DNA from: Leptospiraceae bacterium
GTDB lineage: Bacteria; Spirochaetota; Leptospiria; Leptospirales; Leptospiraceae
NCBI GenBank assembly: GCA_024233875.1
Contig: JACKPB010000014.1
Location: 1 to 64,000, forward strand
Length of the DNA: 64,000 nt
Direction: 5' to 3'
Shown: in pieces, positions 27,010 through 34,240 of the stretch
Numbering within the stretch: position 1 is the stretch's first letter
How the letters are laid out: the number at the start of each line of letters is the position of its first letter
Notes under the pieces: generated by a model
What the model saw: the letters and a program-made list of their open reading frames with translations, nothing else
Told to the model about the DNA's origin: nothing
The model's database searches: none
Made by a program: the position numbers and the translations under genes

Positions 27010-27537
27010 ATGAAGATTCAAGAAAGTTATATTTCTTTGATCCATACAAATGGATATCTGGAGTATGAAAAATCCATAGGTTTTAGTGACTTTGATAGAA
27101 AAATCTCCAGACGTAAGTATGCAAATTTTGCTGTAGAGTATTGGATTTCAGCTGAAGGCTCGGATAGCCATAGGTTGAATTTGGAAAGAGGCTTGGTTAT
27201 GGAGTTCATCAAGCACTTATTCTCTCCCAACTCTTTATTTCCTTCACCTGAGTACTCGAAAAATGAACAGGAAAATATTATGAGGGAACTGATCTCAGTT
27301 GCTAAAAAGCCACATTCTTTGAAAGTGATAGGGTCTTATCTTTCCGATAAGTCTTTGGAGATTCGAAAATCTTTTTTGTATGATGGAATACTAATCATCG
27401 CTATTGATGAAAAATTTGAAGCTAATGAAATCTTGTTTTTAGAAAATTCAGCATCAGAATTCAAAATTGAACGATCCGAAATGGACGCTATGATCAATGA
27501 GATAAAAGAAAAACTTTCAATCAAAGGAGACAAATAA
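27010..27537 (+). CDS. unknown protein, first gene of a three-gene operon
   Basis: I do not recognise the family of this 175-residue soluble protein. It is mixed in secondary structure. The second half (ELISVAKKPHSLKVIG to SEFKIERSEMDAMINEI) has the rhythm of a helical TerB-like domain, but this is weak. There is no signal peptide or membrane segment. The YdcF-like gene starts 8 bases after its stop, and the M48 peptidase follows, so it probably belongs to an envelope-related operon. Confidence 0.7.
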   Translation: MKIQESYISLIHTNGYLEYEKSIGFSDFDRKISRRKYANFAVEYWISAEGSDSHRLNLERGLVMEFIKHLFSPNSLFPSPEYSKNEQENIMRELISVAKKPHSLKVIGSYLSDKSLEIRKSFLYDGILIIAIDEKFEANEILFLENSASEFKIERSEMDAMINEIKEKLSIKGDK

Positions 27538-27545
27538 AGAATCAA

Positions 27546-28316
27546 ATGAATTTATTCTTTTTCTTATCCAAGGTCCTCACTCTATTTTTATTCCCATTAC
27601 CAATTGCGATACTATTAGGATTTTTCGTTTTGAAATTTGTCGAAGGAAGAAAAAATAAAATATTGGTGAGCCTACCTATTCTCTTTCTCCTTTTTTTCTC
27701 CTCGTTTCCGGTCGCTCAGTTTTTGATTCGAACCTTAGAGTCCGAATTTCCACCTGTAAGGATAGAAGAAGTTCCCGAATCTGATGTGATTGTGGTTTTG
27801 GGTGGAGCAATCAATCCTATGACCTACTATCCCGAGCGTGTGGAGATCTTGAGTGCCGGAGATAGGATGACGGAATCTGTCTTACTCTTTAGAAACCGGA
27901 AAGCTCCACTTTTACTATTTACCGGTGGCTCGGGTGTGCTCTTTCAGCAAAAAGTGAGTGAATCCGATTCAGCTAGGAAATTTTTTCTTGATTTTGGAGT
28001 TCCCGAAGATTTTCTCCTGATAGAAGGCATCTCCCGAAACACAAAAGAGAATGCAATTGAAACCGCTAAAATTCTAAGAGAAAACGGGTTGAATAAAATT
28101 ATTTTGGTCACATCCGCTTTTCATATGAAGAGGTCCCTCGGTGTTTTCCAAAAAGAAGGATTGGAAGTATTTCCCTTTCCTACAGACTATAGAGCTCTCA
28201 GAATTGATGTGAATTGGGATACCATTATCCCATCAGTCGGTGCACTGGATACGAGTACTATTGCATTGAAAGAATGGATAGGAATCATGGCATACAAACT
28301 AAAAGGATTTATGTAA
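27546..28316 (+). CDS. YdcF/ElyC family (DUF218) membrane protein
   Basis: The 256-residue product has two N-terminal hydrophobic segments (about 1-30 and 38-60) and then a DUF218 domain. Family motifs are VIVVLGGA, LLFTGGSG, SRNTKENA and LVTSAFHMKRS. ElyC of Escherichia coli, from the same family, is needed for normal peptidoglycan assembly and lipid carrier use; YdcF binds a nucleotide-like ligand. The exact role here is unknown. It sits in an operon between a gene of unknown function and an M48 peptidase, whose start is one base after its stop. Confidence 0.88.
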   Translation: MNLFFFLSKVLTLFLFPLPIAILLGFFVLKFVEGRKNKILVSLPILFLLFFSSFPVAQFLIRTLESEFPPVRIEEVPESDVIVVLGGAINPMTYYPERVEILSAGDRMTESVLLFRNRKAPLLLFTGGSGVLFQQKVSESDSARKFFLDFGVPEDFLLIEGISRNTKENAIETAKILRENGLNKIILVTSAFHMKRSLGVFQKEGLEVFPFPTDYRALRIDVNWDTIIPSVGALDTSTIALKEWIGIMAYKLKGFM

Positions 28317-28317
28317 A

Positions 28318-29442
28318 ATGAACACACCTCAGAAAATATATTTTGGAGTTGGTTTGAATGACAGTCTACCATCCAAGAGGACTGCCGGAAAGATCAGTAT
28401 AGAAAACAATCATATCGTTTTTAGATATGAAGATGATGAGGTTCGACTGCCATTTTCGGGTATAAAATCGTATCGCGGAGGTTCTGGAAATAGTCTGGTG
28501 TTTTTCAATCATCCCTCCTATCCGGAATGGAGTATATATACCTCAGACAAAACAATTCTCAAAGACAAAGCCTTATCCTCCGATCCCAATTTTTCTTCTC
28601 TGAGTTCTTCGTACAATCGTCAGACACTCATTTTTGGAATCCTGATTTTTCTTTCTGCTTTCATCTTAACTTCATTGATTTATGGATTCTATTATTTTAA
28701 AGAATCGTTTACATATTTCATTGCTTCTAAAATTCCAATTTCCATAGAAAGAAAATTGGGAAAGGCTGTTTTTGAGTCTATGTCCAAGGGAAAGACTTTC
28801 TACAAAGATGAGTCGGTGATGAAACTTTTGAATCCGGTGACTGATCCTTTGCTTGAGGCATCAAAGTCTTCGGGGTATGAATTTGAATTTTATATCATGG
28901 AAGACAAAACTATGAACGCCTTTGCTCTACCCGGAGGTGTGGTTGTCATACATTCTGAGTTGATCCGAAAAGCTGAAACCCCGGAAGAAATTGCCGGAGT
29001 TCTGGCCCATGAGATTTCACACGTTACACAAAAACACGGATTGCGTCAAATCATCAATTCTATAGGAGTTTTTGTGATTGTTCAAACCCTGTTTGGCGAC
29101 ATTACTGGTGTTCTGGCGATATTCACTCAAAATAGCGGGATTCTTCTTTCTTCTGCCTTTTCCCGGGACTACGAAAGGGAAGCCGATGCAAAAGGTTTTC
29201 ATTATTTAGTACATTCTAAAGTAGATCCTATCGGAATGGTCAATTTTTTTGAAAAAATCAAAACTACCGAAAATGAAGTTTTGGATGAGGAAACGAAAGA
29301 TGTGTTGTCATTTTTAAGTACCCATCCCGGAACTGAAGAAAGAATCGAAAACATTCGGAAGAAAAGGGATGAATTGAAAGAGAAAGAATTTGTACCTATC
29401 CGTATGGATCTGAAAAAATTACAATCAATGTTGAATAAGTAG
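28318..29442 (+). CDS. M48 family zinc metallopeptidase, membrane-anchored
   Basis: The 374-residue protein has an N-terminal cytoplasmic-looking domain (1-95), one membrane helix (about 100-125) and an M48 peptidase domain. The zinc motif is LAHEISHVTQKHG, and the third ligand is in SRDYEREADAKGF. MNAFALPGGVVVIHSEL is also typical. M48 enzymes such as BepA and LoiP act on outer membrane proteins in the periplasm. Unlike those, this one lacks a signal peptide and uses a membrane anchor. Its stop codon lies in a perfect palindrome shared with the convergent methyltransferase gene. Confidence 0.92.
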   Translation: MNTPQKIYFGVGLNDSLPSKRTAGKISIENNHIVFRYEDDEVRLPFSGIKSYRGGSGNSLVFFNHPSYPEWSIYTSDKTILKDKALSSDPNFSSLSSSYNRQTLIFGILIFLSAFILTSLIYGFYYFKESFTYFIASKIPISIERKLGKAVFESMSKGKTFYKDESVMKLLNPVTDPLLEASKSSGYEFEFYIMEDKTMNAFALPGGVVVIHSELIRKAETPEEIAGVLAHEISHVTQKHGLRQIINSIGVFVIVQTLFGDITGVLAIFTQNSGILLSSAFSRDYEREADAKGFHYLVHSKVDPIGMVNFFEKIKTTENEVLDEETKDVLSFLSTHPGTEERIENIRKKRDELKEKEFVPIRMDLKKLQSMLNK

Positions 29443-29457
29443 AGACTCTACTTATTC
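29433..29457. terminator. bidirectional hairpin covering two stop codons
   Basis: GAATAAGTAGAG and CTCTACTTATTC are perfect 12-bp arms around a single central base. The palindrome contains the TAG stop of the plus-strand M48 gene (29440-29442) and the TAA stop of the minus-strand methyltransferase gene (29452-29454). One hairpin would fold in both transcripts. No strong T-run follows. Confidence 0.6.
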
Positions 29458-30147
29458 TTTGATCCAGAGATCCAATTCCCCTTTACCGATTTTGAAGCTA
29501 TCGATACAATAAAAGTCATTAGGGAAATCTCCTCCAAATCCGTGATAGGTCAAAACCTTAGTTCCGGACGTAACGAGTCGTAATTTCGCAGAAACGGTGG
29601 CTGTATACTTTGCGTATTGATTCGGTCCGAAGTCGAGGTTTTCATCTATACGGAAAAACTCATAAATGTTTTCATAGAAAGGATTAAATAGATAGATCAT
29701 ATTAAATTCAGACCAATCCAAATCTATCATATTTATATTGAGAAATCGTACCCGGGGAAAAGAAAAGTTTTCGAGGATGTCGATAGAAATCCTGTAGAGG
29801 CTCTCCCTGAGCTCTACTCCTGTAAATTTTGCCGGTGAGAGAAGTGAGCCTACCAGACAAAACTTTCCACATCCCGACCCAACATCCAAAATAGTAGAAG
29901 ATTCATCGGGTTTTAGCATCTGAATCGATTTTTGAATCACAGGAATCGGTGACCAGTGCTTGCTGGAGATAATCGGATTGTCATTTGGAAAGAGTGAATA
30001 GTCGAATTCTGAATCCAGAACTTTTCGGTGCTTACGGATCTTTTCAATCGATCTCTCAAGAAATTTGAATCTTTCGGGAGAATTTTTGATAGAAGAAGTC
30101 ATTAAAAATTCTCTGATAGAATGCAGATTAGCATTGAGATAAGTCAC
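29452..30147 (-). CDS. class I SAM-dependent methyltransferase
   Basis: The 231-residue product has a SAM-binding motif I, ILDVGSGCGKFCLVGSL, with the acidic post-I residue in FTGVELRESLYRIS. Motif II-like sequence is INMIDLDWSEFNMIYLFNPFYE, where NPFY resembles the NPPY class. The substrate is not evident; the fold and the NPFY motif would suit protein or nucleic acid N-methylation, but this is speculative. There is no signal peptide. The gene is divergent from the AIM24 cluster and has dispersed repeat copy 3 in its upstream region. Confidence 0.82.
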   Translation of the reverse strand: MTYLNANLHSIREFLMTSSIKNSPERFKFLERSIEKIRKHRKVLDSEFDYSLFPNDNPIISSKHWSPIPVIQKSIQMLKPDESSTILDVGSGCGKFCLVGSLLSPAKFTGVELRESLYRISIDILENFSFPRVRFLNINMIDLDWSEFNMIYLFNPFYENIYEFFRIDENLDFGPNQYAKYTATVSAKLRLVTSGTKVLTYHGFGGDFPNDFYCIDSFKIGKGELDLWIKE

Positions 30148-30478
30148 TGAAAAAATATTTCATTTGGATAGGTTTGATTAAGTAGATCTAATTTCAATCA
30201 TTTATACAAGTTCCTAAATAGGCATCCCGGGATAAATACAAATCATTTTTTCCTGGATGTCGGTTTCTCAGAATTGCTTACCATAATAGAAAAATCACAA
30301 TTATTTTTTGAGAGCAGGGATCCTGCAGATTCAATCGTGAATGTGCAGACCTTTTAAAAATGACTGGAAATTTCCAAGATACAAATTTTCTCTTGCAATC
30401 TTTTTAGAATTGAGAATTCTATTGGAAATAAATTTATTGAGTTTAAGAATCAAATATAAATAGTAATAAGGAACGAGA
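30148..30478. other. divergent promoter region with repeat copy 3
   Basis: These 331 bases separate the minus-strand methyltransferase from the plus-strand AIM24 operon, so they should contain promoters for both. No gene is visible. The only structured part I recognise is the divergent repeat copy 3. AAGGAACGAGA immediately precedes the ATG of the first AIM24 gene. Confidence 0.65.
30325..30365 (+). repeat. dispersed intergenic repeat, copy 3 (right part)
   Basis: Only the right half of the family is well kept here: GATTCAATCGTGAATGTGCA, then GACCTTTTAAAAATGACT. The left half (from about 30274) begins with GAATTGC as in copy 2 but then diverges, so this is a decayed or rearranged copy. Confidence 0.5.
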
Positions 30479-31141
30479 ATGAAATCAAAGATTGATGGTG
30501 CACCGTCTTTTGCACATATTCATGTAGATCTCGAACCCGGTGAGTCAATCATAGCCGAACCGGATGCCATGGCAAGTATGGACGCAGAGATTGAAATGAA
30601 AACCAGATTCAATGGCGGATTTTTCAAAGGACTGATGAAGAAATTTTTTGGTGGAGAATCTTTATTTATAAATGAATTTTCTAACCCTACAAATTCACCC
30701 AAGAGGATCACATTGGTCCAGGCTACCCCCGGTGACATCAGAGAAATAGAATTGAATAATAACTCTTATTGTTTTCAGCCGGGCGCATTTATAGCCGCTA
30801 CCCCCGGTGTCAATCTGGGAGTGAGGTGGGCCGGTTTTGCTTCGCTCATTCAAAGAGAAGGTCTTTTCAAATTAGAAGTGAGTGGAACGGGAAAGATGTT
30901 TTACGGTGCTTATGGTGGAATCGTAGAAAAAGAAGTTCAGGGAGAGTACATTGTGGATTCAGGACATCTGGTAGGTTATGAACCCCACATGACGTTAAAA
31001 TTGAAACTTTCCGGTGGTTGGATATCAAGCTTTACAAGTGGTGAAGGTATCGTAACAAAAGTAATTGGCAATGGAAAAATTCAAATCCAAACTCGAAGTT
31101 TGGAGGGATTGGCTTCCTGGGTCAACCCACATTTATTTTGA
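30479..31141 (+). CDS. AIM24 family protein, paralogue 1
   Basis: The 220-residue product belongs to the AIM24/TIGR00266 family of beta-helical, ligand-binding-like proteins. Members are widespread in bacteria and in mitochondria (yeast Aim24), but their bacterial role is poorly known. Diagnostic stretches are GESIIAEPDAMASMD, FGGESLFINEF and YIVDSGHLVGYEP. It has no signal peptide. It is the first of three tandem paralogues spaced 9 bases apart. Compared with copy 2 it shares more with copy 3 near the start (FAHIHVDLEPGES versus FAFLNVRIPQGKT). Confidence 0.9.
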   Translation: MKSKIDGAPSFAHIHVDLEPGESIIAEPDAMASMDAEIEMKTRFNGGFFKGLMKKFFGGESLFINEFSNPTNSPKRITLVQATPGDIREIELNNNSYCFQPGAFIAATPGVNLGVRWAGFASLIQREGLFKLEVSGTGKMFYGAYGGIVEKEVQGEYIVDSGHLVGYEPHMTLKLKLSGGWISSFTSGEGIVTKVIGNGKIQIQTRSLEGLASWVNPHLF

Positions 31142-31150
31142 GGACATAGT

Positions 31151-31837
31151 ATGGATATAGAAATTTTACACAGACCCAGTAATTCAGCGGCAAAATTAAC
31201 TCTCTCTGCGGGTGAGTCCGTGACAGCAGAGGCAGGTGCCATGATCGCCATGTCCGGAGATATGGAGATTACAACATCCACACACAAGAAGGATTCCGGT
31301 GGTGGCATATTTAAAGCCCTCAAAAGAATGTTGGCGGGTGAATCTTTTTTTATGAACCACTTTACCGCCGGTTCCAATGGAGGCGAGATCTATCTTTCTA
31401 CAACTTTTTCAGGAGATATGCTGGGTTTTGAAACCAAAGGGGAAACTCTTATCGTTCAGGCAGGTTCCTATGTAGCTTCTGAGACTGGGGTCGATCTGGA
31501 AGTCGGTTGGCAGGGATTCAAAAACTTTCTCTCGGGAGAGTCATTCTTTTGGTTGAAATTGAGCGGTCAGGGGAAATATGTTTTGAGTTCATTCGGTATG
31601 ATTTATCCTGTTGAAGTGGATGGAGCCTACATTGTGGACACCGGTCATATTGTTGCCTTCGATGAAACATTAAATTTCACAATTCAAAAGGCATCCAAGT
31701 CTTTGATAGGTTCCTTTCTCGGTGGAGAAGGATTTGTATGTAGATTCGAGGGGAAAGGAACAGTTTGGTGCCAATCTCACAATCCGGGATCTTTCGGAAA
31801 TACACTCGGACCTTTATTGAAGCCCAGAAGAGGATAG
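31151..31837 (+). CDS. AIM24 family protein, paralogue 2
   Basis: This 228-residue AIM24-type protein has AGESVTAEAGAMIAMSGDME, LAGESFFMNHF, LSGESFFWLKLSG and YIVDTGHIVAFDE. It is the most divergent of the three copies, and its start (MDIEILHRPSNSAAK) lacks the N-terminal leader of copies 1 and 3. The genes are 9 bases apart and surely form one operon. The family is thought to assemble into oligomers, so three different subunits of one complex is a reasonable inference, though not shown. Confidence 0.9.
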   Translation: MDIEILHRPSNSAAKLTLSAGESVTAEAGAMIAMSGDMEITTSTHKKDSGGGIFKALKRMLAGESFFMNHFTAGSNGGEIYLSTTFSGDMLGFETKGETLIVQAGSYVASETGVDLEVGWQGFKNFLSGESFFWLKLSGQGKYVLSSFGMIYPVEVDGAYIVDTGHIVAFDETLNFTIQKASKSLIGSFLGGEGFVCRFEGKGTVWCQSHNPGSFGNTLGPLLKPRRG

Positions 31838-31846
31838 GAGGATACA

Positions 31847-32536
31847 ATGGATAAAAATAAAAAAGAATTTGAATCTAGAATCGATTGCAAACCTGATTTT
31901 GCTTTTCTGAATGTTCGTATTCCTCAGGGCAAGACTCTTCGTGTAGAAGCCTCTGCTATGGCATCTATGGACACAAATATAGTAATGAAAACGAAGTTCA
32001 AAGGTGGGTTCAAGAGATTTCTTTCCGGAGAGTCTTTGTTTATAAATGAGTTCTCTGCTGAATCAGGAGAGGGTGAGATCAATATCGCTCCCGGATCTCC
32101 CGGTGACCTCGAGCACGTATTCCTGGAAAATGATACAATTTACCTTCAGGGATCTGCTTTTGTTGCTTCGGGTATGGATATAGAAACAGATGCAAAATGG
32201 CAGGGGTTTAAGAAAGGTTTTTTCTCTGGTCAGTCGATGTTTCTTATCAAATGTTCCGGAACCGGTGATCTCTGGTTCAATAGTTATGGTGGAATCATTG
32301 AAATCGACGTCAATGGTGACTATATTGTAGACACCGGATTTATTGTTGGTTTTACTGATGGTTTGACATACGATGTAAAATCAGTTGGTGGCTACAAATC
32401 TCTATTCTTATCGGGTGAGGGATTGGTCTGTCGATTTCAGGGAACCGGGAAGGTCTGGATCCAAACACGTCAAATTCAACCCTTAGCAAGCTTCCTATAT
32501 CCTTATAGGCCGGTAGAGAGAAGAAATTCGGGTTGA
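31847..32536 (+). CDS. AIM24 family protein, paralogue 3
   Basis: The 229-residue product repeats the AIM24 pattern: RVEASAMASMDTNIVMKTK, LSGESLFINEF, FFSGQSMFLIKCSG and YIVDTGFIVGFTD. It resembles paralogue 1 in the AMASMD and ESLFINEF segments, which suggests these two share a more recent ancestor. The extra N-terminal residues (MDKNKKEFESRIDCKPD) are hydrophilic. The operon ends here, followed by a hairpin and T-run. Confidence 0.9.
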   Translation: MDKNKKEFESRIDCKPDFAFLNVRIPQGKTLRVEASAMASMDTNIVMKTKFKGGFKRFLSGESLFINEFSAESGEGEINIAPGSPGDLEHVFLENDTIYLQGSAFVASGMDIETDAKWQGFKKGFFSGQSMFLIKCSGTGDLWFNSYGGIIEIDVNGDYIVDTGFIVGFTDGLTYDVKSVGGYKSLFLSGEGLVCRFQGTGKVWIQTRQIQPLASFLYPYRPVERRNSG

Positions 32537-32545
32537 TTTGTGAAC

Positions 32546-32579
32546 AAACAATCGGGTTTGCTGATGCAAGTCCGATTGT
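32546..32579 (+). terminator. rho-independent terminator of AIM24 operon
   Basis: The arms AACAATCGG and CCGATTGTT pair over 9 bp. The loop holds a second small stem (TTGC/GCAA). A run of eight T residues follows about 15 bases later. The hairpin is 10 bases past the last AIM24 stop codon. Confidence 0.6.
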
Positions 32580-32600
32580 TCATTTTGAAAATGATTTTTT

Positions 32601-33206
32601 TTAAGATTCCTTGGCTTTGATCCCTATTTTTCTCAATATAAGGTTCACAGAATCTTCTGTTTTGAAGGATTCGGGAATACGAATACAAGTTTCGGGTAGG
32701 ATCATAGAAAAATTAGAGTAGATTTTTTCTAATATTTCTTTTTTCTCAAATACTTCCCTGGATTCGTTGCGTTGGGCAATCCTTCGGATGCTTTCTTCCG
32801 GTGATACGTCTAAAAAAAATAAATAATCCGGACTGGGAAATCCCTCTTTGATATTACGATTCAGAATTTCCTGAGGAGTGATTTTCTCATTTCCCTGATA
32901 AGCGGCTGTAGAATAGTAATACCTATCTAAAAGTACAGAATTCCCTTTTTGGAGACTTGGGATAATGTGATACTTTACAGATTCCTTTCTGTCTTCGATG
33001 AAGGCTTCGATTTGTTCTTCCGGATTGAGGGAGATCTCACCACTTAGGAATTGTCTTATCCTTAGGCCTGTATCACGTTTTGTTGGCTCAAAGTATTGAT
33101 CTACAGGGATTCCATTTTTCTGTAGAGATTCTGATAATTTTGAGATCAGGGTTGTTTTTCCACTCCCATCGATTCCTTCCAGCACCAAAAAAAAAGGTTT
33201 TTCCAT
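32601..33206 (-). CDS. tmk: thymidylate kinase
   Basis: Tmk phosphorylates dTMP to dTDP in the cytoplasm. The 201-residue product has the P-loop LEGIDGSGKTTL at residues about 8-19, the DR motif in LLDRYYYSTAAYQG, and the substrate segment FEPTKRDTGLRIRQFL. The LID region RIAQRNESREVFEK has the Arg residues expected. The length is normal. It stands alone between two convergent or divergent units and is the only nucleotide kinase in the window. Confidence 0.95.
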   Translation of the reverse strand: MEKPFFLVLEGIDGSGKTTLISKLSESLQKNGIPVDQYFEPTKRDTGLRIRQFLSGEISLNPEEQIEAFIEDRKESVKYHIIPSLQKGNSVLLDRYYYSTAAYQGNEKITPQEILNRNIKEGFPSPDYLFFLDVSPEESIRRIAQRNESREVFEKKEILEKIYSNFSMILPETCIRIPESFKTEDSVNLILRKIGIKAKES

Positions 33207-33280
33207 AAAGATCCCTTCCTATTCTTAGAAGAGAAGAATATTCTTCCTCAAATGCAATGAAGATTTCTAATCTTCCTTCT

Positions 33281-33307
33281 TTTTCACTAATAAAATACTA
33301 GTGAAAA
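33281..33307. promoter_or_regulatory. inverted repeat upstream of tmk
   Basis: TTTTCACTA and TAGTGAAAA form perfect 9-bp arms around a 9-base spacer. It lies about 75 bases upstream of the tmk start and about 130 bases upstream of the next plus-strand gene, so it could be an operator or part of a divergent promoter. No regulator is identified. Confidence 0.35.
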
Positions 33308-33437
33308 TTTCAATCTTAATGATTCCAATCCGGAAAGGATTCTATACAGTATTTTTGAAGTTCTTGATAAAAATTCTATTGACTGTGTTTAAAAACAAGA
33401 AACTGTTCTAGAAAATGAAATTCAATGGACTGAGTTG

Positions 33438-33857
33438 ATGCCAAAATTGATGCCCGAAGATCTCGTCAAAGAGATTCGAATTGCAAACCCTGATGATTAC
33501 AAAAGGATAGAACAGGAAAAAATAGTCAAATCCATCGATTCTAAAATTATAGAAAAAGATTTCAAAAGAATATCGGACGAGTTAGGTTTGGAGCATTCGA
33601 ATCATTTATTGAATGAAGGAATTGTCTCGGCTTTGATGGGAGCCATTTATGCTTTCTATGATCGAAAGTTAGATCCTTTTCATGTGAATCACTTTCCACT
33701 TTACAGGGTTATCATTGAGGATATCAAAATCGCCTTTGATGAAGTCTCTCAGGGGCAAATAGATAGGGAGCTTTGGTTGTTCGAGACGTTTGACTATGGT
33801 ATCAAACAGGTTTATTATTTAGATTGGAAGTTGTATCTTTCCCAGATCTGTTATTGA
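33438..33857 (+). CDS. small protein of unknown function
   Basis: The product has about 139 residues and no recognised family. ATG at 33438 is preferred over the TTG just before it. The N-terminal third is charged and helical (EDLVKEIRIANPDDYKR), and the C-terminal part is aromatic-rich (HVNHFPLYRVI, LWLFETFDYGIKQVYY). There is no signal peptide. The ribosome binding site is weak. A perfect hairpin directly after the stop supports it being a real transcribed gene. Confidence 0.6.
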   Translation: MPKLMPEDLVKEIRIANPDDYKRIEQEKIVKSIDSKIIEKDFKRISDELGLEHSNHLLNEGIVSALMGAIYAFYDRKLDPFHVNHFPLYRVIIEDIKIAFDEVSQGQIDRELWLFETFDYGIKQVYYLDWKLYLSQICY

Positions 33858-33868
33858 GGTAGTTTTCA

Positions 33869-33897
33869 CCGAAAACCATTCCGGGAATGGTTTTCGG
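33869..33897. terminator. perfect palindromic terminator between convergent genes
   Basis: CCGAAAACCATTCC and GGAATGGTTTTCGG are perfect 14-bp arms around one central base. The plus-strand flank is T-rich (ATTTAGATTTTTATTTTTT). It begins 12 bases after the stop of the unknown gene and ends 10 bases before the end of the convergent lipoprotein gene. Confidence 0.75.
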
Positions 33898-33907
33898 ATT
33901 TAGATTT

Positions 33908-34240
33908 TTATTTTTTGAAGTCTTTGAATGAATCGCAGATTTCCATTGTGTTTGCATAGAAAAACTCTGTGGAAAGTTTTGAGGACTTACAATCCATTAC
34001 ATAAGTTCCTTCCATTTCTCCGTTTTCAACAAAGCACTCCGGATAATTGTCCATTACTTCTTCAGGTCTGAAATTTTTCCCGTTTACGTCTTCAGCCGGA
34101 GAACAAACTCCGGTTTTTCCATTCTTAAGAAAGAGCGGTTTGATTTCTCTGGTATCCAAACCTTTTTCAGGTTTTTTATAACCCGAAGCACAATACGTCA
34201 ATCCCAAGGTAAGAATACTCAATAAGATAGTTTTTTTCAA
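33908..34240 (-). CDS. small lipoprotein, TTG start coupled to OmpA gene
   Basis: The open frame extends upstream to 34447, but that part only shadows the OmpA gene. TTG at 34240 is the convincing start. It overlaps the OmpA stop codon as TTGA, has AGGAG about 10 bases upstream, and gives a lipoprotein signal (MKKTILLSILTLGLTYC, Cys17). The mature protein of about 94 residues is polar and has four more cysteines (GVCSPAED, PECFVENG, VMDCKSS, EICDSF), which could form two disulfides. The function is unknown. Coupling to the OmpA gene suggests an outer-membrane or periplasmic partner. Confidence 0.75.
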   Translation of the reverse strand: MKKTILLSILTLGLTYCASGYKKPEKGLDTREIKPLFLKNGKTGVCSPAEDVNGKNFRPEEVMDNYPECFVENGEMEGTYVMDCKSSKLSTEFFYANTMEICDSFKDFKK

